The position numbers were made by a program, and so were the translations under genes. Positions 19,635-28,948 of a stretch of DNA of 64,000 nucleotides are shown here, one piece after another (position 1 is the first letter of the stretch; each line of letters starts with the position of its first letter). Source of the stretch: DATFVA01 sp963800255 (lineage in GTDB: Bacteria; Bacteroidota; Ignavibacteria; Ignavibacteriales; Ignavibacteriaceae); the NCBI GenBank assembly GCA_963800255.1, contig CAWDAK010000010.1:1-64000 (forward strand). Reading direction: 5' to 3'. The notes under the pieces were generated by a model, which was given only the letters and a program-made list of their open reading frames with translations, was not told the DNA's origin and did no database searches.

Positions 19635-20898
19635 ATGAAGAAGCACACTCTTACTGCGGCACTATTATTATTATTTTGTTTTTACAGCGGCAGCCATGGC
19701 ACAATGGGCTGAACAGACATCTCCTGTTACAACAGCGCTTTATTCTGTATCTGCGGTAAATGATTCAACCGCCTGGATAGGCGGGGCTTCCGGAGTTGTA
19801 TTAAGAACGACGGATAGAGGTTCTACCTGGATGTCAACCGGAGGAGGAGCTATAGGAACCGATGACATATATAACATTTACGGTATAGATGATATGAATG
19901 CATTGTTAACTTCATCCTCATCAACCGCTACATTTATATACAGGACTAATGACGGGGGCAGCACCTGGACCCAGGTATTCACGCAAGCCGGGGGTTTTCT
20001 TGACGGAATTGCAATGTTTGATTCTTTAAATGGCTATGCTTACGGCGATCCGGTTGGAGGAAACTGGGAACTTTACAGTACTTCCGATGGCGGGCAGACC
20101 TGGAATGCTGCTAATGCTCTTCCACAGAATGGAACTGAAGCGGGCTGGAATAATGCTATCTATGCTTCAGACTCTTCAATATATTTTGGAACAAATAATT
20201 CAACTATATATTACTCAAACGACAGGGGTAATTCTTGGACTGCTCAAACAACAGCACAAACCAATGCGTATTCCGTCTGGTTTAATGATTCTTCACATGG
20301 GTTTATAGGAGGGGAGAATGCTTTGAATGAAACTACTAACGGCGGTGTAAACTGGGATACTACCTCAGCGCTTCCAGGAACCGGAAGCATAGGAGCCTTA
20401 ACCGGGATTGACAGCATGTGGTGGGCAGCCCGTCAGAACAATGTAATCTACCATTCAACCGATAATGGCAATTCATGGTATATCCAATATAATGCTCCTA
20501 CTACAGGCGCATATTATGCTATGTCAATGTCAAGAGATGATAGCGTTATTTATGCAGTAAGGAGTGACGGAGGTATTTCTGCACTACTGACTCAGAATGC
20601 GGTTGGAATTACGCAGGGCGATAATACTACACCAACAACATTTAACCTTACACAAAATTATCCTAATCCTTTCAATCCCTCAACCACTATTAGTTATAGT
20701 ACTTCAGAACAAAGCAAGGTGATACTCTCAGTTTATAACGTTCTTGGAGAACAGGTTGCAGTGCTTGTTAATGGTGTTGTTCCTTCAGGTTCTCACCAGG
20801 TTGAATTCAATGCAAGCTCCTTACCCAGCGGCGCTTATTTCTATAAACTTCAGCAGGGTAATTCGGTATCAGTTAAAAAGATGCTTCTCCTGAAATAA
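19635..20898 (+). CDS. Secreted YCF48-type propeller with T9SS tail, frameshift in signal peptide
   Basis: The ATG at 19635 has a good Shine-Dalgarno (TTGGAGG) and begins a signal peptide (MKKHTLTAALLLLFCF), but that frame stops after 25 codons. The downstream frame reads FTAAAMAQWAEQTSP, the natural end of the same signal peptide. Removing one T from TTTTT at 19679-19683 joins the two. Downstream are Asp-box repeats (TTDRGSTW, TSDGGQTW, STDNGNSW) forming a propeller of about 300 residues. The sorting tail (NYPNPFNPST ... KKMLLLK) follows directly, without the FN3-like module of its three neighbours. An internal start at 19696 would lack a signal peptide and could not be exported, so it is either a frameshift mutant or a one-base sequence error. 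Confidence 0.82.
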
Positions 20899-20917
20899 TT
20901 ACTTTTTAATTTTTTTA

Positions 20918-20959
20918 AGTACTTAAAAAAGACCGCTTGAATAAGGCGGTCTTTTTTTT
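20918..20959 (+). terminator. Terminator, copy 2 of a duplicated sequence
   Basis: The same AAGACCGC-N9-GCGGTCTT stem, loop and flanking AGTACTTA as the terminator at 19373, with a long T-run. It closes the propeller gene and isolates it from the respiratory operon. Confidence 0.9.
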
Positions 20960-21097
20960 GTGCCTCCTATCAAATATTCCTTCCATCTTTTACTAAAATA
21001 ATTTCACAGGGTGAGACATAGCACCATGCGGTTCTTTTATTAATTTAATTTAAGGGGCACCAAAGAAAAATATGATTTGCAGGAGGGCGCAAAACTA

Positions 21098-21115
21098 ATG
21101 GTAACGAGAAGATGA
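21098..21115 (+). other. Five-codon mini-ORF (MVTRR) overlapping the actB start
   Basis: A strong AGGAGGG at 21081 precedes ATG GTA ACG AGA AGA TGA, whose stop overlaps the actB ATG in an ATGA arrangement. The best Shine-Dalgarno thus serves the mini-ORF, and actB may be translated by reinitiation. Confidence 0.35.
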
Positions 21116-24024
21116 GGAAACTTTCCCGTCGTTCATTTCTTATTCTTACAGGCGCAGCAGGCGCCGCTATAGCCGGCTCAGGCTGCAGCACAACAGTCAA
21201 CAAATTAATTCCATATGTAAATCCACCATCATACCCCCGTCCGGGTGAATGGGTTCATTATGCGACAACCTGTCGGGAATGCCCTGCCGGATGCGGTATG
21301 CATACGTGGCACCGCGATGGAAGAGTAACGAAAGCCGAAGGCAACCCGGAAACACCTCTCAACCATGGCAAACTGTGCGCGAGAGGCCAGTCGTCTGTGC
21401 AAGGTGAATATGATCCGGACAGGCTTAAAAATGTTTTCTTAAGAAAGGACCGCAATAAAAAAATTAAAAAGGATTGGGAAAGTGCAATTGCCGCAATCTC
21501 AGATGATATTAAGAAGACGAACGGAAGGGTTCTTATAATATCAGATCTGCAGACAGGCTCGCTTGCAGGATTAATGGAACGTTTTGCATCCGCTAATAAC
21601 GGCAAGGTGCTCTGGTATGAAGCTGTTAACTATGAAGTTTTGCGAAGGGCCAATGAGGTGGTTTACGGTACCACGGAAATACCAAAGTATAAACTGGATG
21701 ACCTGGATTTCCTGCTAAGTTTCGGTGCTGACTTCCTTGAGACCTGGATATCCCCTGTTGAGTATGCCGGGCAGTTCAAAAAAATGCACGATTTTAAAAA
21801 CGGAAGAATGGGAAAATTTGTTTATGCAGGTCCGCGATTTTCCGGCACAGCCACGAATGCTGATGATTTCGTAATGGTATCCCCCGCATCTATGAAGTAC
21901 CTGGCGTATTCTATTCTCTCAAAAATCATTTCTGCAGGAAGTGCAAAAAAAGATGTCAGCGGATTTAAACCTGAGATAGAAAAATACCTTGCTTCAAATA
22001 CACACCTTTCGGTTGTACCCGATATTAAAGTTGAAAAGATCGCTAAAGAATTTACAAAAGCTAAAAGAGCTCTTGCTCTGGGCGGGGCTTCGGGGGTATA
22101 TACAAGGGATAACTTTGACACTGCAGTTGCTGTTAACCTGTTGAATTATGCAGCCGGCAGTGCGGAAGGAGTTGATTTTTCAACACCTCATGCTCTGTCA
22201 AAAACTGCACTTAATAGTGAAACAGCGGATTTCCTGAGATCGATAACAAATGAAGATGTTGTTATTGTTCATAATACCAATCCTGTTTATTCGAGGATGG
22301 GTTCAGATAAATTCTTAAAGAAAGCATCAAAAATAATATACCTCGGAACGATGGAAGATGAGACAGCAGAAATTGCTGATTGGGTCCTGCCTGTAAATTA
22401 TCCTCTTGAGGAATGGGGTGACTATGAACCCTATAAAGGTGTGCATCACCTTATGCAGCCTGCTATGCAGCCTTTCCACGCAACCTTTTCTGCAGGAAAT
22501 GTTCTGCTCGCTGTTTCCGAAAATGCAGGAAAGCCGCTCTCTCTGGATGATTCTTCAAAACCTGCTGATCATTATGAGGACTGGGTAAAACAATACTGGA
22601 AATCTATCGGTATTGATACATCACAAAATGGGCTTGAGAATGTACTGAGGAAAGGAATCTTTTCAGGCTCGAAGGAAGAATCATCTTCAGCTTCTTCCTC
22701 CGGACAACTTGATGAGCACATAAAAACAGAATCATTAAAACTTCCGGTAAGCACACAGGAATCCCGGGAACCGGATGAAATGCAATTATGGACCTATCCT
22801 CTGATTACTCTTTTTGATGGCAGGTTTGCCAACCGTGGATGGATGCAGGAAATCCCTGACCCGCTTACTAATATTACCTGGAGCAGCTGGATAGATATAA
22901 ATACAGATAAGGCACGAGAACTTGAACTTGAAAATTTTGATCTTGTTGAGATTGAATCAGATACGGGAAAAATTACTGTGCCTGTAAGACTGACAATAGA
23001 TCTGCCGGGAGACGTTCTTTCCATAGGGTACGGACAGGGACATACAGCCATGGGAAAAAATGCTGCTGGTAGAGGAGCCAATGCCTTTCAATTGATTAAC
23101 AGAAGTAACGAAAAAGGGACCGTGAAAATAAAAGCCGCCGGAGGCAGCAAACACCCGATTTATGCCGCAGCGACTGACCATCAGTTTGGAAGAGAAGGAA
23201 TAACTGAATGGGTGGAACTGGAAAAGCTGGAAAAGATGAAACCCGGCGACGGTGAGCATCTGATAATGCCCCTGCCGGAAGGATATGATGAAAAGAGAGA
23301 CCTCTATCCAATACACCGCTATAAGGAACACCGTTGGGCAATGTCAATTGACCTGCATGCATGTATAGGATGCAAAGCCTGTGAAACTGCCTGTTATGCT
23401 GAAAATAATGTTCCTGTGGTGGGAGAAGAGTATGTGAATGAAGGTCTGGAGATGTCGTGGATTAAAGTTGTTCCCTACCGCAAAGAAGAAGATCCGCATA
23501 AGGTTGCCTGGCTGCCTCTTCCCTGTCAGCAGTGCGACGCCGCCCCCTGCGAACCTGTTTGTCCCGTATTTGCCGCAGTTCATAATGAAGAGGGATTAAA
23601 TGCCCAGATTTATAACCGCTGTATAGGAACCCGGTACTGCTCAAACAACTGCCCTTACAAAGTAAGACGTTTTAATTGGTTCAATTTTCATTTTGAATGG
23701 CCTCTTGATGTTCAGCTGAATCCCGAGGTTACAGTACGTGTAAGAGGCGTTATGGAAAAATGCACTTTTTGTGTTCAGAGAATCCGTAATGTTGAATACC
23801 ATAAAAAAACCACGAGAGAAAAAATAAAGGACGGGGATATTATCCCTGCCTGTGCTCAAACATGCCCTACTGACGCAATTATTTTCGGCGACCTTCTTGA
23901 TGATAACTCGCGTGTAACGGATATTACCCGCCACCACCTGAGAAGATATCATGTACTTGAAGAACTGAATACGAAACCTGCAGTCACTTATTTAAAAAGA
24001 ATTGATGCGGGGAAAAGTTTATGA
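21112..24024 (+). CDS. actB: Alternative complex III subunit ActB (molybdopterin-like/Fe-S protein)
   Basis: 970 residues. A twin-arginine signal (SRRSFLILTGAAGAAIAG, with a following Cys that could be lipidated) directs it across the membrane folded. Residues about 40-640 follow the complex iron-sulfur molybdoenzyme fold, starting with CRECPAGCGMHTWHRDGR and CARGQSS. In ActB this part holds no molybdenum cofactor (family knowledge). Residues about 740-940 are the ferredoxin-like half with four Cys clusters: CIGCKACETAC (from residue 751), CQQCDAAPCEPVCP, CIGTRYCSNNCP, and CTFC ... CAQTCP. It relays electrons from the quinol site to the haem subunits. It is the first gene of the operon and overlaps the next by 4 nt. 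Confidence 0.93.
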   Translation: MRKLSRRSFLILTGAAGAAIAGSGCSTTVNKLIPYVNPPSYPRPGEWVHYATTCRECPAGCGMHTWHRDGRVTKAEGNPETPLNHGKLCARGQSSVQGEYDPDRLKNVFLRKDRNKKIKKDWESAIAAISDDIKKTNGRVLIISDLQTGSLAGLMERFASANNGKVLWYEAVNYEVLRRANEVVYGTTEIPKYKLDDLDFLLSFGADFLETWISPVEYAGQFKKMHDFKNGRMGKFVYAGPRFSGTATNADDFVMVSPASMKYLAYSILSKIISAGSAKKDVSGFKPEIEKYLASNTHLSVVPDIKVEKIAKEFTKAKRALALGGASGVYTRDNFDTAVAVNLLNYAAGSAEGVDFSTPHALSKTALNSETADFLRSITNEDVVIVHNTNPVYSRMGSDKFLKKASKIIYLGTMEDETAEIADWVLPVNYPLEEWGDYEPYKGVHHLMQPAMQPFHATFSAGNVLLAVSENAGKPLSLDDSSKPADHYEDWVKQYWKSIGIDTSQNGLENVLRKGIFSGSKEESSSASSSGQLDEHIKTESLKLPVSTQESREPDEMQLWTYPLITLFDGRFANRGWMQEIPDPLTNITWSSWIDINTDKARELELENFDLVEIESDTGKITVPVRLTIDLPGDVLSIGYGQGHTAMGKNAAGRGANAFQLINRSNEKGTVKIKAAGGSKHPIYAAATDHQFGREGITEWVELEKLEKMKPGDGEHLIMPLPEGYDEKRDLYPIHRYKEHRWAMSIDLHACIGCKACETACYAENNVPVVGEEYVNEGLEMSWIKVVPYRKEEDPHKVAWLPLPCQQCDAAPCEPVCPVFAAVHNEEGLNAQIYNRCIGTRYCSNNCPYKVRRFNWFNFHFEWPLDVQLNPEVTVRVRGVMEKCTFCVQRIRNVEYHKKTTREKIKDGDIIPACAQTCPTDAIIFGDLLDDNSRVTDITRHHLRRYHVLEELNTKPAVTYLKRIDAGKSL

Positions 24025-25913
24025 AGAGTGAATACAGTAAAGAATTATCATTAAAAGACGTCAACGATGAAGTTCTATCGGCCACCAAACCTCCCGTACC
24101 GCTGTATTATTTTATCGTGGCTTTCCTTGCACTTGTCGTTGTGTGGGGATTGTTCTCCTGGATATACCAGGTTAGAAGAGGTATGGGTGTTGCGGGACTA
24201 AACCACCCGGTGGGATGGGGCGTTTATATAGCGAATTTCGTTTTCTGGGTAGGAATCGCTCATTCAGGAACTTTGATCTCCGCAATACTTTTCCTGGTTA
24301 GAGCAAAATTCAGGGATGCTGTTTCCCGTGCTGCTGAAGCGATGACAATATTCGCAGTAATGACCGCAGGTCTTTTTCCTTTAATGCATCTCGGAAGGTT
24401 ATGGATCTTTTACTACATAATACCCTATCCCAATGAAAGAGAACTCTGGCCCAATTTTTTAAGTCCCTTAGTGTGGGATTTTCTTGCGGTATCAACCTAC
24501 TTCACAGTCAGCCTCATTTTCTGGTATGTAGGAATGATACCTGACCTTGCATCGGGACGCGACCGGTTTACAAAAATACTGGGGGCAGGGCATATAAAAA
24601 CCAGAATTTACAAAGCACTTGCTCTTGGATGGTCGGGATCTGAAAAAGAATGGAGACATTACGGGAGGTCATACCTTTTCTTCGCTGCACTAGCCACACC
24701 CCTGGTGATCTCAGTTCATTCAATTGTGTCATGGGATTTTGCAATGGGGCTGCTGCCTGGTTGGCACGAAACAATTTTTGCTCCGTATTTTGTGGCGGGA
24801 GCTATCCACTCTGGACTTGCAATGGTGCTTACTTTGCTGATACCCTTACGAAAGATTTTTAAGCTGGAGAAGCTTATGACTATAAAAGCTTTCGACATGG
24901 TAGCAAGAACAATGATTGTTACAGGTATGATACTCGGCTATACATATGTAATCGAACCTGCTATGTCAGCCTACACAGGGAACACCTTTGAAACCCAGTT
25001 TACTATATGGCAGAGAACCGGCTGGATATCATGGATCTATTACGTAATCCTGATTTGTAATTTCTTTGTACCTATGCTGTTCGTTTTTAGAAAGTTCCGG
25101 AGAAATTTTTTATGGCTGTTCATCATTTCCCTCGTAGTTAATTTGGGTATGTGGCTGGAAAGAGTATTTATTGTAATTGGTTCTACCGCACACGATTTTT
25201 TACCGCATAACTGGGGAAAATATACACCAAGCTGGGTTGAGATAAGCATTACGGCAGCTTCACTAGCATTCTTCCTGATGTGGTTTATGATTTTCAGTAA
25301 GACCCTTCCAACAGTACCTATGGCAGATTTTAAAGAACAGCTGGCAGAAGATGAGATGCCTGAACCTGAACCCCCTACTAAAAGGAAAGTTTTCCCGAAA
25401 TCCCGAAAAGGGGGAATGAAAGTGATGGCAATATTTTCAAGTCCTGAACATTTCATCAAAACAGTGAAGAAAGTTTATGAAGCAGGATATAATGTTATAG
25501 AGGCTTTTTCACCTCTCAAAATAAAGGAAGTAAGCGACATACTTAACAAACCAAAGAGTCCCGTTAGAAGATGGACTCTTATAGGAGCAATACTGGGCAT
25601 CGCTTGCGGCTATACCCTTGCGATTGCTACAGCAAATACGAACAAACTTATAGTGGGGGGAAAACCTCCTACAGCACCCATTCCATACACCATTGTGGGA
25701 TTTGAACTATTGATACTGTTTGGAACCCTTGCCAACCTTGCCGGCATGCTTTTCCATACAAAGTTATATAAAAAACGTATTCATCCTTATTACGATCCAA
25801 GGTTCAGCCAGGATAAGTTCGGAATCCTTATTTCGTGCGACGATAATGAACTGGATAATCTAAGGGAAGTTGTGCTTTCTGAGAAAGCAGAGGAATTTAA
25901 TGTTAGAGAATGA
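24021..25913 (+). CDS. actC: ActC-ActD fusion, quinol-binding membrane subunit of alternative complex III
   Basis: 630 residues. Residues 1 to about 435 are the NrfD/ActC-type integral membrane subunit, with about ten hydrophobic segments and conserved stretches such as NHPVGWGVYIANFVFWVGIA and HLGRLWIFYYI; this subunit holds a quinol site. After a charged linker (PEPEPPTKRK), residues from M466 (MKVMAIFSSPEHFIKTVKKV) to the end are a complete ActD (DUF3341) domain with two membrane spans. ActC and ActD are usually separate genes, so this is a fusion. The codon for M466 is an ATG preceded by GGGGGA, possibly a relic of the separate actD start. The 3' end overlaps actF by 14 nt. Confidence 0.9.
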   Translation: MKSEYSKELSLKDVNDEVLSATKPPVPLYYFIVAFLALVVVWGLFSWIYQVRRGMGVAGLNHPVGWGVYIANFVFWVGIAHSGTLISAILFLVRAKFRDAVSRAAEAMTIFAVMTAGLFPLMHLGRLWIFYYIIPYPNERELWPNFLSPLVWDFLAVSTYFTVSLIFWYVGMIPDLASGRDRFTKILGAGHIKTRIYKALALGWSGSEKEWRHYGRSYLFFAALATPLVISVHSIVSWDFAMGLLPGWHETIFAPYFVAGAIHSGLAMVLTLLIPLRKIFKLEKLMTIKAFDMVARTMIVTGMILGYTYVIEPAMSAYTGNTFETQFTIWQRTGWISWIYYVILICNFFVPMLFVFRKFRRNFLWLFIISLVVNLGMWLERVFIVIGSTAHDFLPHNWGKYTPSWVEISITAASLAFFLMWFMIFSKTLPTVPMADFKEQLAEDEMPEPEPPTKRKVFPKSRKGGMKVMAIFSSPEHFIKTVKKVYEAGYNVIEAFSPLKIKEVSDILNKPKSPVRRWTLIGAILGIACGYTLAIATANTNKLIVGGKPPTAPIPYTIVGFELLILFGTLANLAGMLFHTKLYKKRIHPYYDPRFSQDKFGILISCDDNELDNLREVVLSEKAEEFNVRE

Positions 25914-26976
25914 GAATAAAAATAAATTATTAAAATTCAGTTTCATATGGGGTTTTGTCTTTCTGGCAGGTATGATAATCTGGATAGTGAGCCTGGGAGG
26001 ACAGGACGATGCCCAGGCTTGGAGAGCCTTATTAATTAATTTTGTTTATTTCACCCCTCTCTCTGCAGGTATGGTTGTATGGGTTGCAGTAGTTAAGGCC
26101 TCAAATGGGACTTGGATGGGGAAGCTGGAACCACTGGGTATAACGGGTGCAGCTTTTGCTATTCCTTCCGTTTTATTCCTTGGTCTGCTGTGGATTGGCA
26201 GCGGTCACTGGGCAAGCTGGTTCGGCGGTATTCATAACAAAAGCGGCTGGCTTGATAATACGTATTTGTTTATAAGAGATCTGATTGCGTTGATCCTCTT
26301 CTGGGTAACTGCCTTCTGGTTCATCTACCGGCGGAACACTGAAAGAAAATTATTTGCCGCAGGCGTTCTTATAGTTGTTTACTGCTCGGTTTTTACATTG
26401 CTTGCATTCGACCTGATAATGGCGCTTGATCCTGAGTGGGAAAGCACGCTGTTCGGCGCATATTTTTTTATAAGCGGACTTTACCTGGCGATAACAGCAC
26501 TTACTTTTATTTCTCTTTTCACTGTCAAACCCGATGCTTCTAAGAGACACGACCTGGGAAAATTAATCGTTGCATTCAGCATCCTTACAACTTACATGAT
26601 GTTTTGTCAGCTTCTTGTCATTTATTATGAAAACCTTCCGCCGGAAACAAGGTTCATTGTTCCAAGAATGAATTTCGTGCCGTGGGAAACAATCTCCTTT
26701 ATACTAATAGGCCTTTACTACCTTGGTCCCCTTGTCCTGCTTTTAACTATATGGGCAAAGAAAACCACATGGTACCTGGGATCAGTTTGTTTCCTCCTTT
26801 TGATAATAATGTGGATTGAGCGGTGGTGGCTGGTTGACGCAACGTTTCAGCACTCACTCAATTTCGGGTGGGCGGAAATTTCATCCTTTGCTGCTTTTGC
26901 AGGGATACTGGGTCTGGGGATGATACAATTTACGTTACGAATGAAAAATGTTTTATACCGGACAGGTAAAGATTGA
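25900..26976 (+). CDS. actF: Alternative complex III subunit ActF
   Basis: 358 residues from the ATG at 25900, chosen because GAGG lies 6 nt before it; a longer TTG-started form at 25870 overlaps actCD further and lacks a site. It has about ten membrane segments. GSGHWASWFG and the opening FSFIWGFVFLAGMIIWIVSL fit ActF, the second quinol:cytochrome c oxidoreductase membrane subunit, distantly related to ActC. It overlaps its upstream neighbour and ends in a TTGA overlap with the pentahaem gene, so translation is coupled throughout. Confidence 0.88.
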   Translation: MLENENKNKLLKFSFIWGFVFLAGMIIWIVSLGGQDDAQAWRALLINFVYFTPLSAGMVVWVAVVKASNGTWMGKLEPLGITGAAFAIPSVLFLGLLWIGSGHWASWFGGIHNKSGWLDNTYLFIRDLIALILFWVTAFWFIYRRNTERKLFAAGVLIVVYCSVFTLLAFDLIMALDPEWESTLFGAYFFISGLYLAITALTFISLFTVKPDASKRHDLGKLIVAFSILTTYMMFCQLLVIYYENLPPETRFIVPRMNFVPWETISFILIGLYYLGPLVLLLTIWAKKTTWYLGSVCFLLLIIMWIERWWLVDATFQHSLNFGWAEISSFAAFAGILGLGMIQFTLRMKNVLYRTGKD

Positions 26977-27527
26977 AAAAAGATCAGGAAAATAGTGAAG
27001 CCAAAAGACAGGCTAAAAAATACTGGAAGATTTCCGCAGGATTATCAGTGCTGGTACTGCTGTCGCTTTTTGTAATGGTAGGTATGTATAACTACTACTA
27101 TGAAATAAAATTTGGTCCGGAACAGCCAATCCCTTTCAGTCATAGGTTTCACGCGGGTGAGAAAAATATAAGCTGCCTCATGTGTCATTCCACAGCAACG
27201 ACTTCAGATCTGGCAGGTATGCCGCCGCTACAGACCTGCATGCTATGCCATCGTTCTATCATAATTAATTATCCTCCTATTGAAAAGCTGAGGAGCCATT
27301 ACTTTAATAACAAACCTGTGGAATGGAACAGGGTATTGAAGCTGCCTGACTTCGTTTATTTCAGTCACAGGATGCACATAATAAATGGAATCGACTGTGG
27401 AACCTGCCATGGAAATGTAAAAGATATGGACAGGATAAAGGAAGCCAAACAAATAACTATGGGATTCTGCATTCAGTGCCATAGAGATAATAATGCAACA
27501 ACGGATTGTTATACATGTCATCGTTAA
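26973..27527 (+). CDS. actA: Pentahaem cytochrome c, ActA-like
   Basis: 184 residues with one N-terminal membrane anchor (about 19-41) and exactly five CXXCH haem sites: CLMCH, CMLCH, CGTCH, CIQCH, CYTCH. Five haems plus an N-terminal anchor is the ActA signature of alternative complex III. Here the gene follows actF rather than leading the operon. SHRFHAGEKNISCLMCH and FSHRMHIINGIDCGTCHG supply extra histidines as likely sixth ligands. The start is the TTG overlapping the actF stop (TTGA), with only a weak ribosome binding site, which fits translational coupling. It is shorter than many ActA proteins. Confidence 0.82.
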   Translation: MKKDQENSEAKRQAKKYWKISAGLSVLVLLSLFVMVGMYNYYYEIKFGPEQPIPFSHRFHAGEKNISCLMCHSTATTSDLAGMPPLQTCMLCHRSIIINYPPIEKLRSHYFNNKPVEWNRVLKLPDFVYFSHRMHIINGIDCGTCHGNVKDMDRIKEAKQITMGFCIQCHRDNNATTDCYTCHR

Positions 27528-28948
27528 AAAATAGAAATAGCATATTTGATTTCACCAGGCAGCCTTCCAGCGCGGCACTAGCTTTCCTGGTAGCCGGTAC
27601 GGTCTGGTTTATTGTGGGAACACTCTACGGGATGGTTTCCGCCATTCATCTTATGGCGCCAGAATTCTGGAATAATATTCCTTTTCTAGTTTTCGGCAGG
27701 GCGAGGCCAATCCATGTTAATACAGTTTTATACGGGTTCGTTACATCAACGCTGATAGGCTGCGGGCTCTATTACACACCTGCTCTGCTTAAAACAAAGC
27801 TCTGGTCGGAACCAATGGCGTGGCTGAGTTTCGTTTTATGGAACATTACCGTACTCAGCGGACCCTTAACCTTTTCATTCGGAATAACCCAGGGACGGGA
27901 GTACAGCGAGTACATCTGGATTTTTGATGTATCACTCTGGCTGTCGCTATTACTACTGGTTTTTAACCTTATCAAGACCATAGGAATAAGGAGAGAAAAT
28001 GTTTTATACGTTTCGATCTGGTATTTCCTTGGCGCTATAATGTGGACCTCAACGAGTTACCCTATCGGTAATGTAATGTGGCACCCTTCAACAGGAGCGA
28101 TGCCGGGACTGCTGGATTCTCTGTTCCTCTGGTTCTATGGACATGATCTGCCTGGTATGCTGCTTACACCACTCGCTGTAGGAGTAGCATATTTTGTTAT
28201 ACCCAGGGTGACGAAAACGCCTTTGTATTCTCACACTCTATCACTAATAGGATTCTGGACGCTGGTGATTCTATACTCTCATATAGGCGGCCATCACCTG
28301 CTCCAGTCACCTATACCCAACTGGCTTAAGATGATAACCGTGGTGGATTCGGTTCTAATGCTCATACCTGTTTTTACTGTTATTGCGAACATCTGGTTAA
28401 CCGCCCGGCAAAGAAGCGGCCCTGTTATTTCAGATCCAGCCGCAAGATGGGTAATGATGGGAATAATCTGGTACCTGATTGTAGGAATACAGGGTACTGT
28501 GCAGTCGCTGCCGGGTATACAGAGAGTTACACATTTTACAAACTGGACGGTAGGTCATGCGCATATAGCTGTGCTAGGTTTTTCAGGTTTTATCGCAATA
28601 GGAGGATTATGGCATGTGCTGCCCCTGATTACCAAACGGAAACTGTATTCCCAAAAACTCGTCAACCTTCAGTTTGGACTGGTAATGATAGGGTTAACAG
28701 GGTTCTTTTTTGTTCTTACAATAGCAGGACTTATTCAGGGCTCAGCATGGGTGAACGGAGAAGTTATACCCAGGGTATTACCCGAGCTTTCAGTTTACAT
28801 GGCACTTCGTGCAATGTTCGGTGTGTTCATTGTGGCAGGGGCATTTATAGGTATGTATAATATCTATAAGACAATCAGGTACGGGGAGCTTTTTGAGCCT
28901 AAACCCGTAACTGAAGATACACCAGTCACCGAGGAGAGTACAGCATGA
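27515..28948 (+). CDS. ccoN: cbb3-type cytochrome c oxidase subunit I
   Basis: 477 residues from the ATG at 27515, which overlaps actA by 13 nt. It has about twelve membrane helices. Haem and CuB histidines are visible in RARPIHVNTVLYG (low-spin haem), WFYGHDLPGMLLTPL (CuB), YSHIGGHHLLQSP (two CuB histidines, with the preceding Tyr as the probable cross-link) and NWTVGHAHIAVLG (high- and low-spin haem). It catalyses O2 reduction to water. Family C oxidases usually have high O2 affinity, so microaerobic growth is plausible. It is embedded inside the alternative complex III operon. Confidence 0.92.
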   Translation: MSSLKNRNSIFDFTRQPSSAALAFLVAGTVWFIVGTLYGMVSAIHLMAPEFWNNIPFLVFGRARPIHVNTVLYGFVTSTLIGCGLYYTPALLKTKLWSEPMAWLSFVLWNITVLSGPLTFSFGITQGREYSEYIWIFDVSLWLSLLLLVFNLIKTIGIRRENVLYVSIWYFLGAIMWTSTSYPIGNVMWHPSTGAMPGLLDSLFLWFYGHDLPGMLLTPLAVGVAYFVIPRVTKTPLYSHTLSLIGFWTLVILYSHIGGHHLLQSPIPNWLKMITVVDSVLMLIPVFTVIANIWLTARQRSGPVISDPAARWVMMGIIWYLIVGIQGTVQSLPGIQRVTHFTNWTVGHAHIAVLGFSGFIAIGGLWHVLPLITKRKLYSQKLVNLQFGLVMIGLTGFFFVLTIAGLIQGSAWVNGEVIPRVLPELSVYMALRAMFGVFIVAGAFIGMYNIYKTIRYGELFEPKPVTEDTPVTEESTA

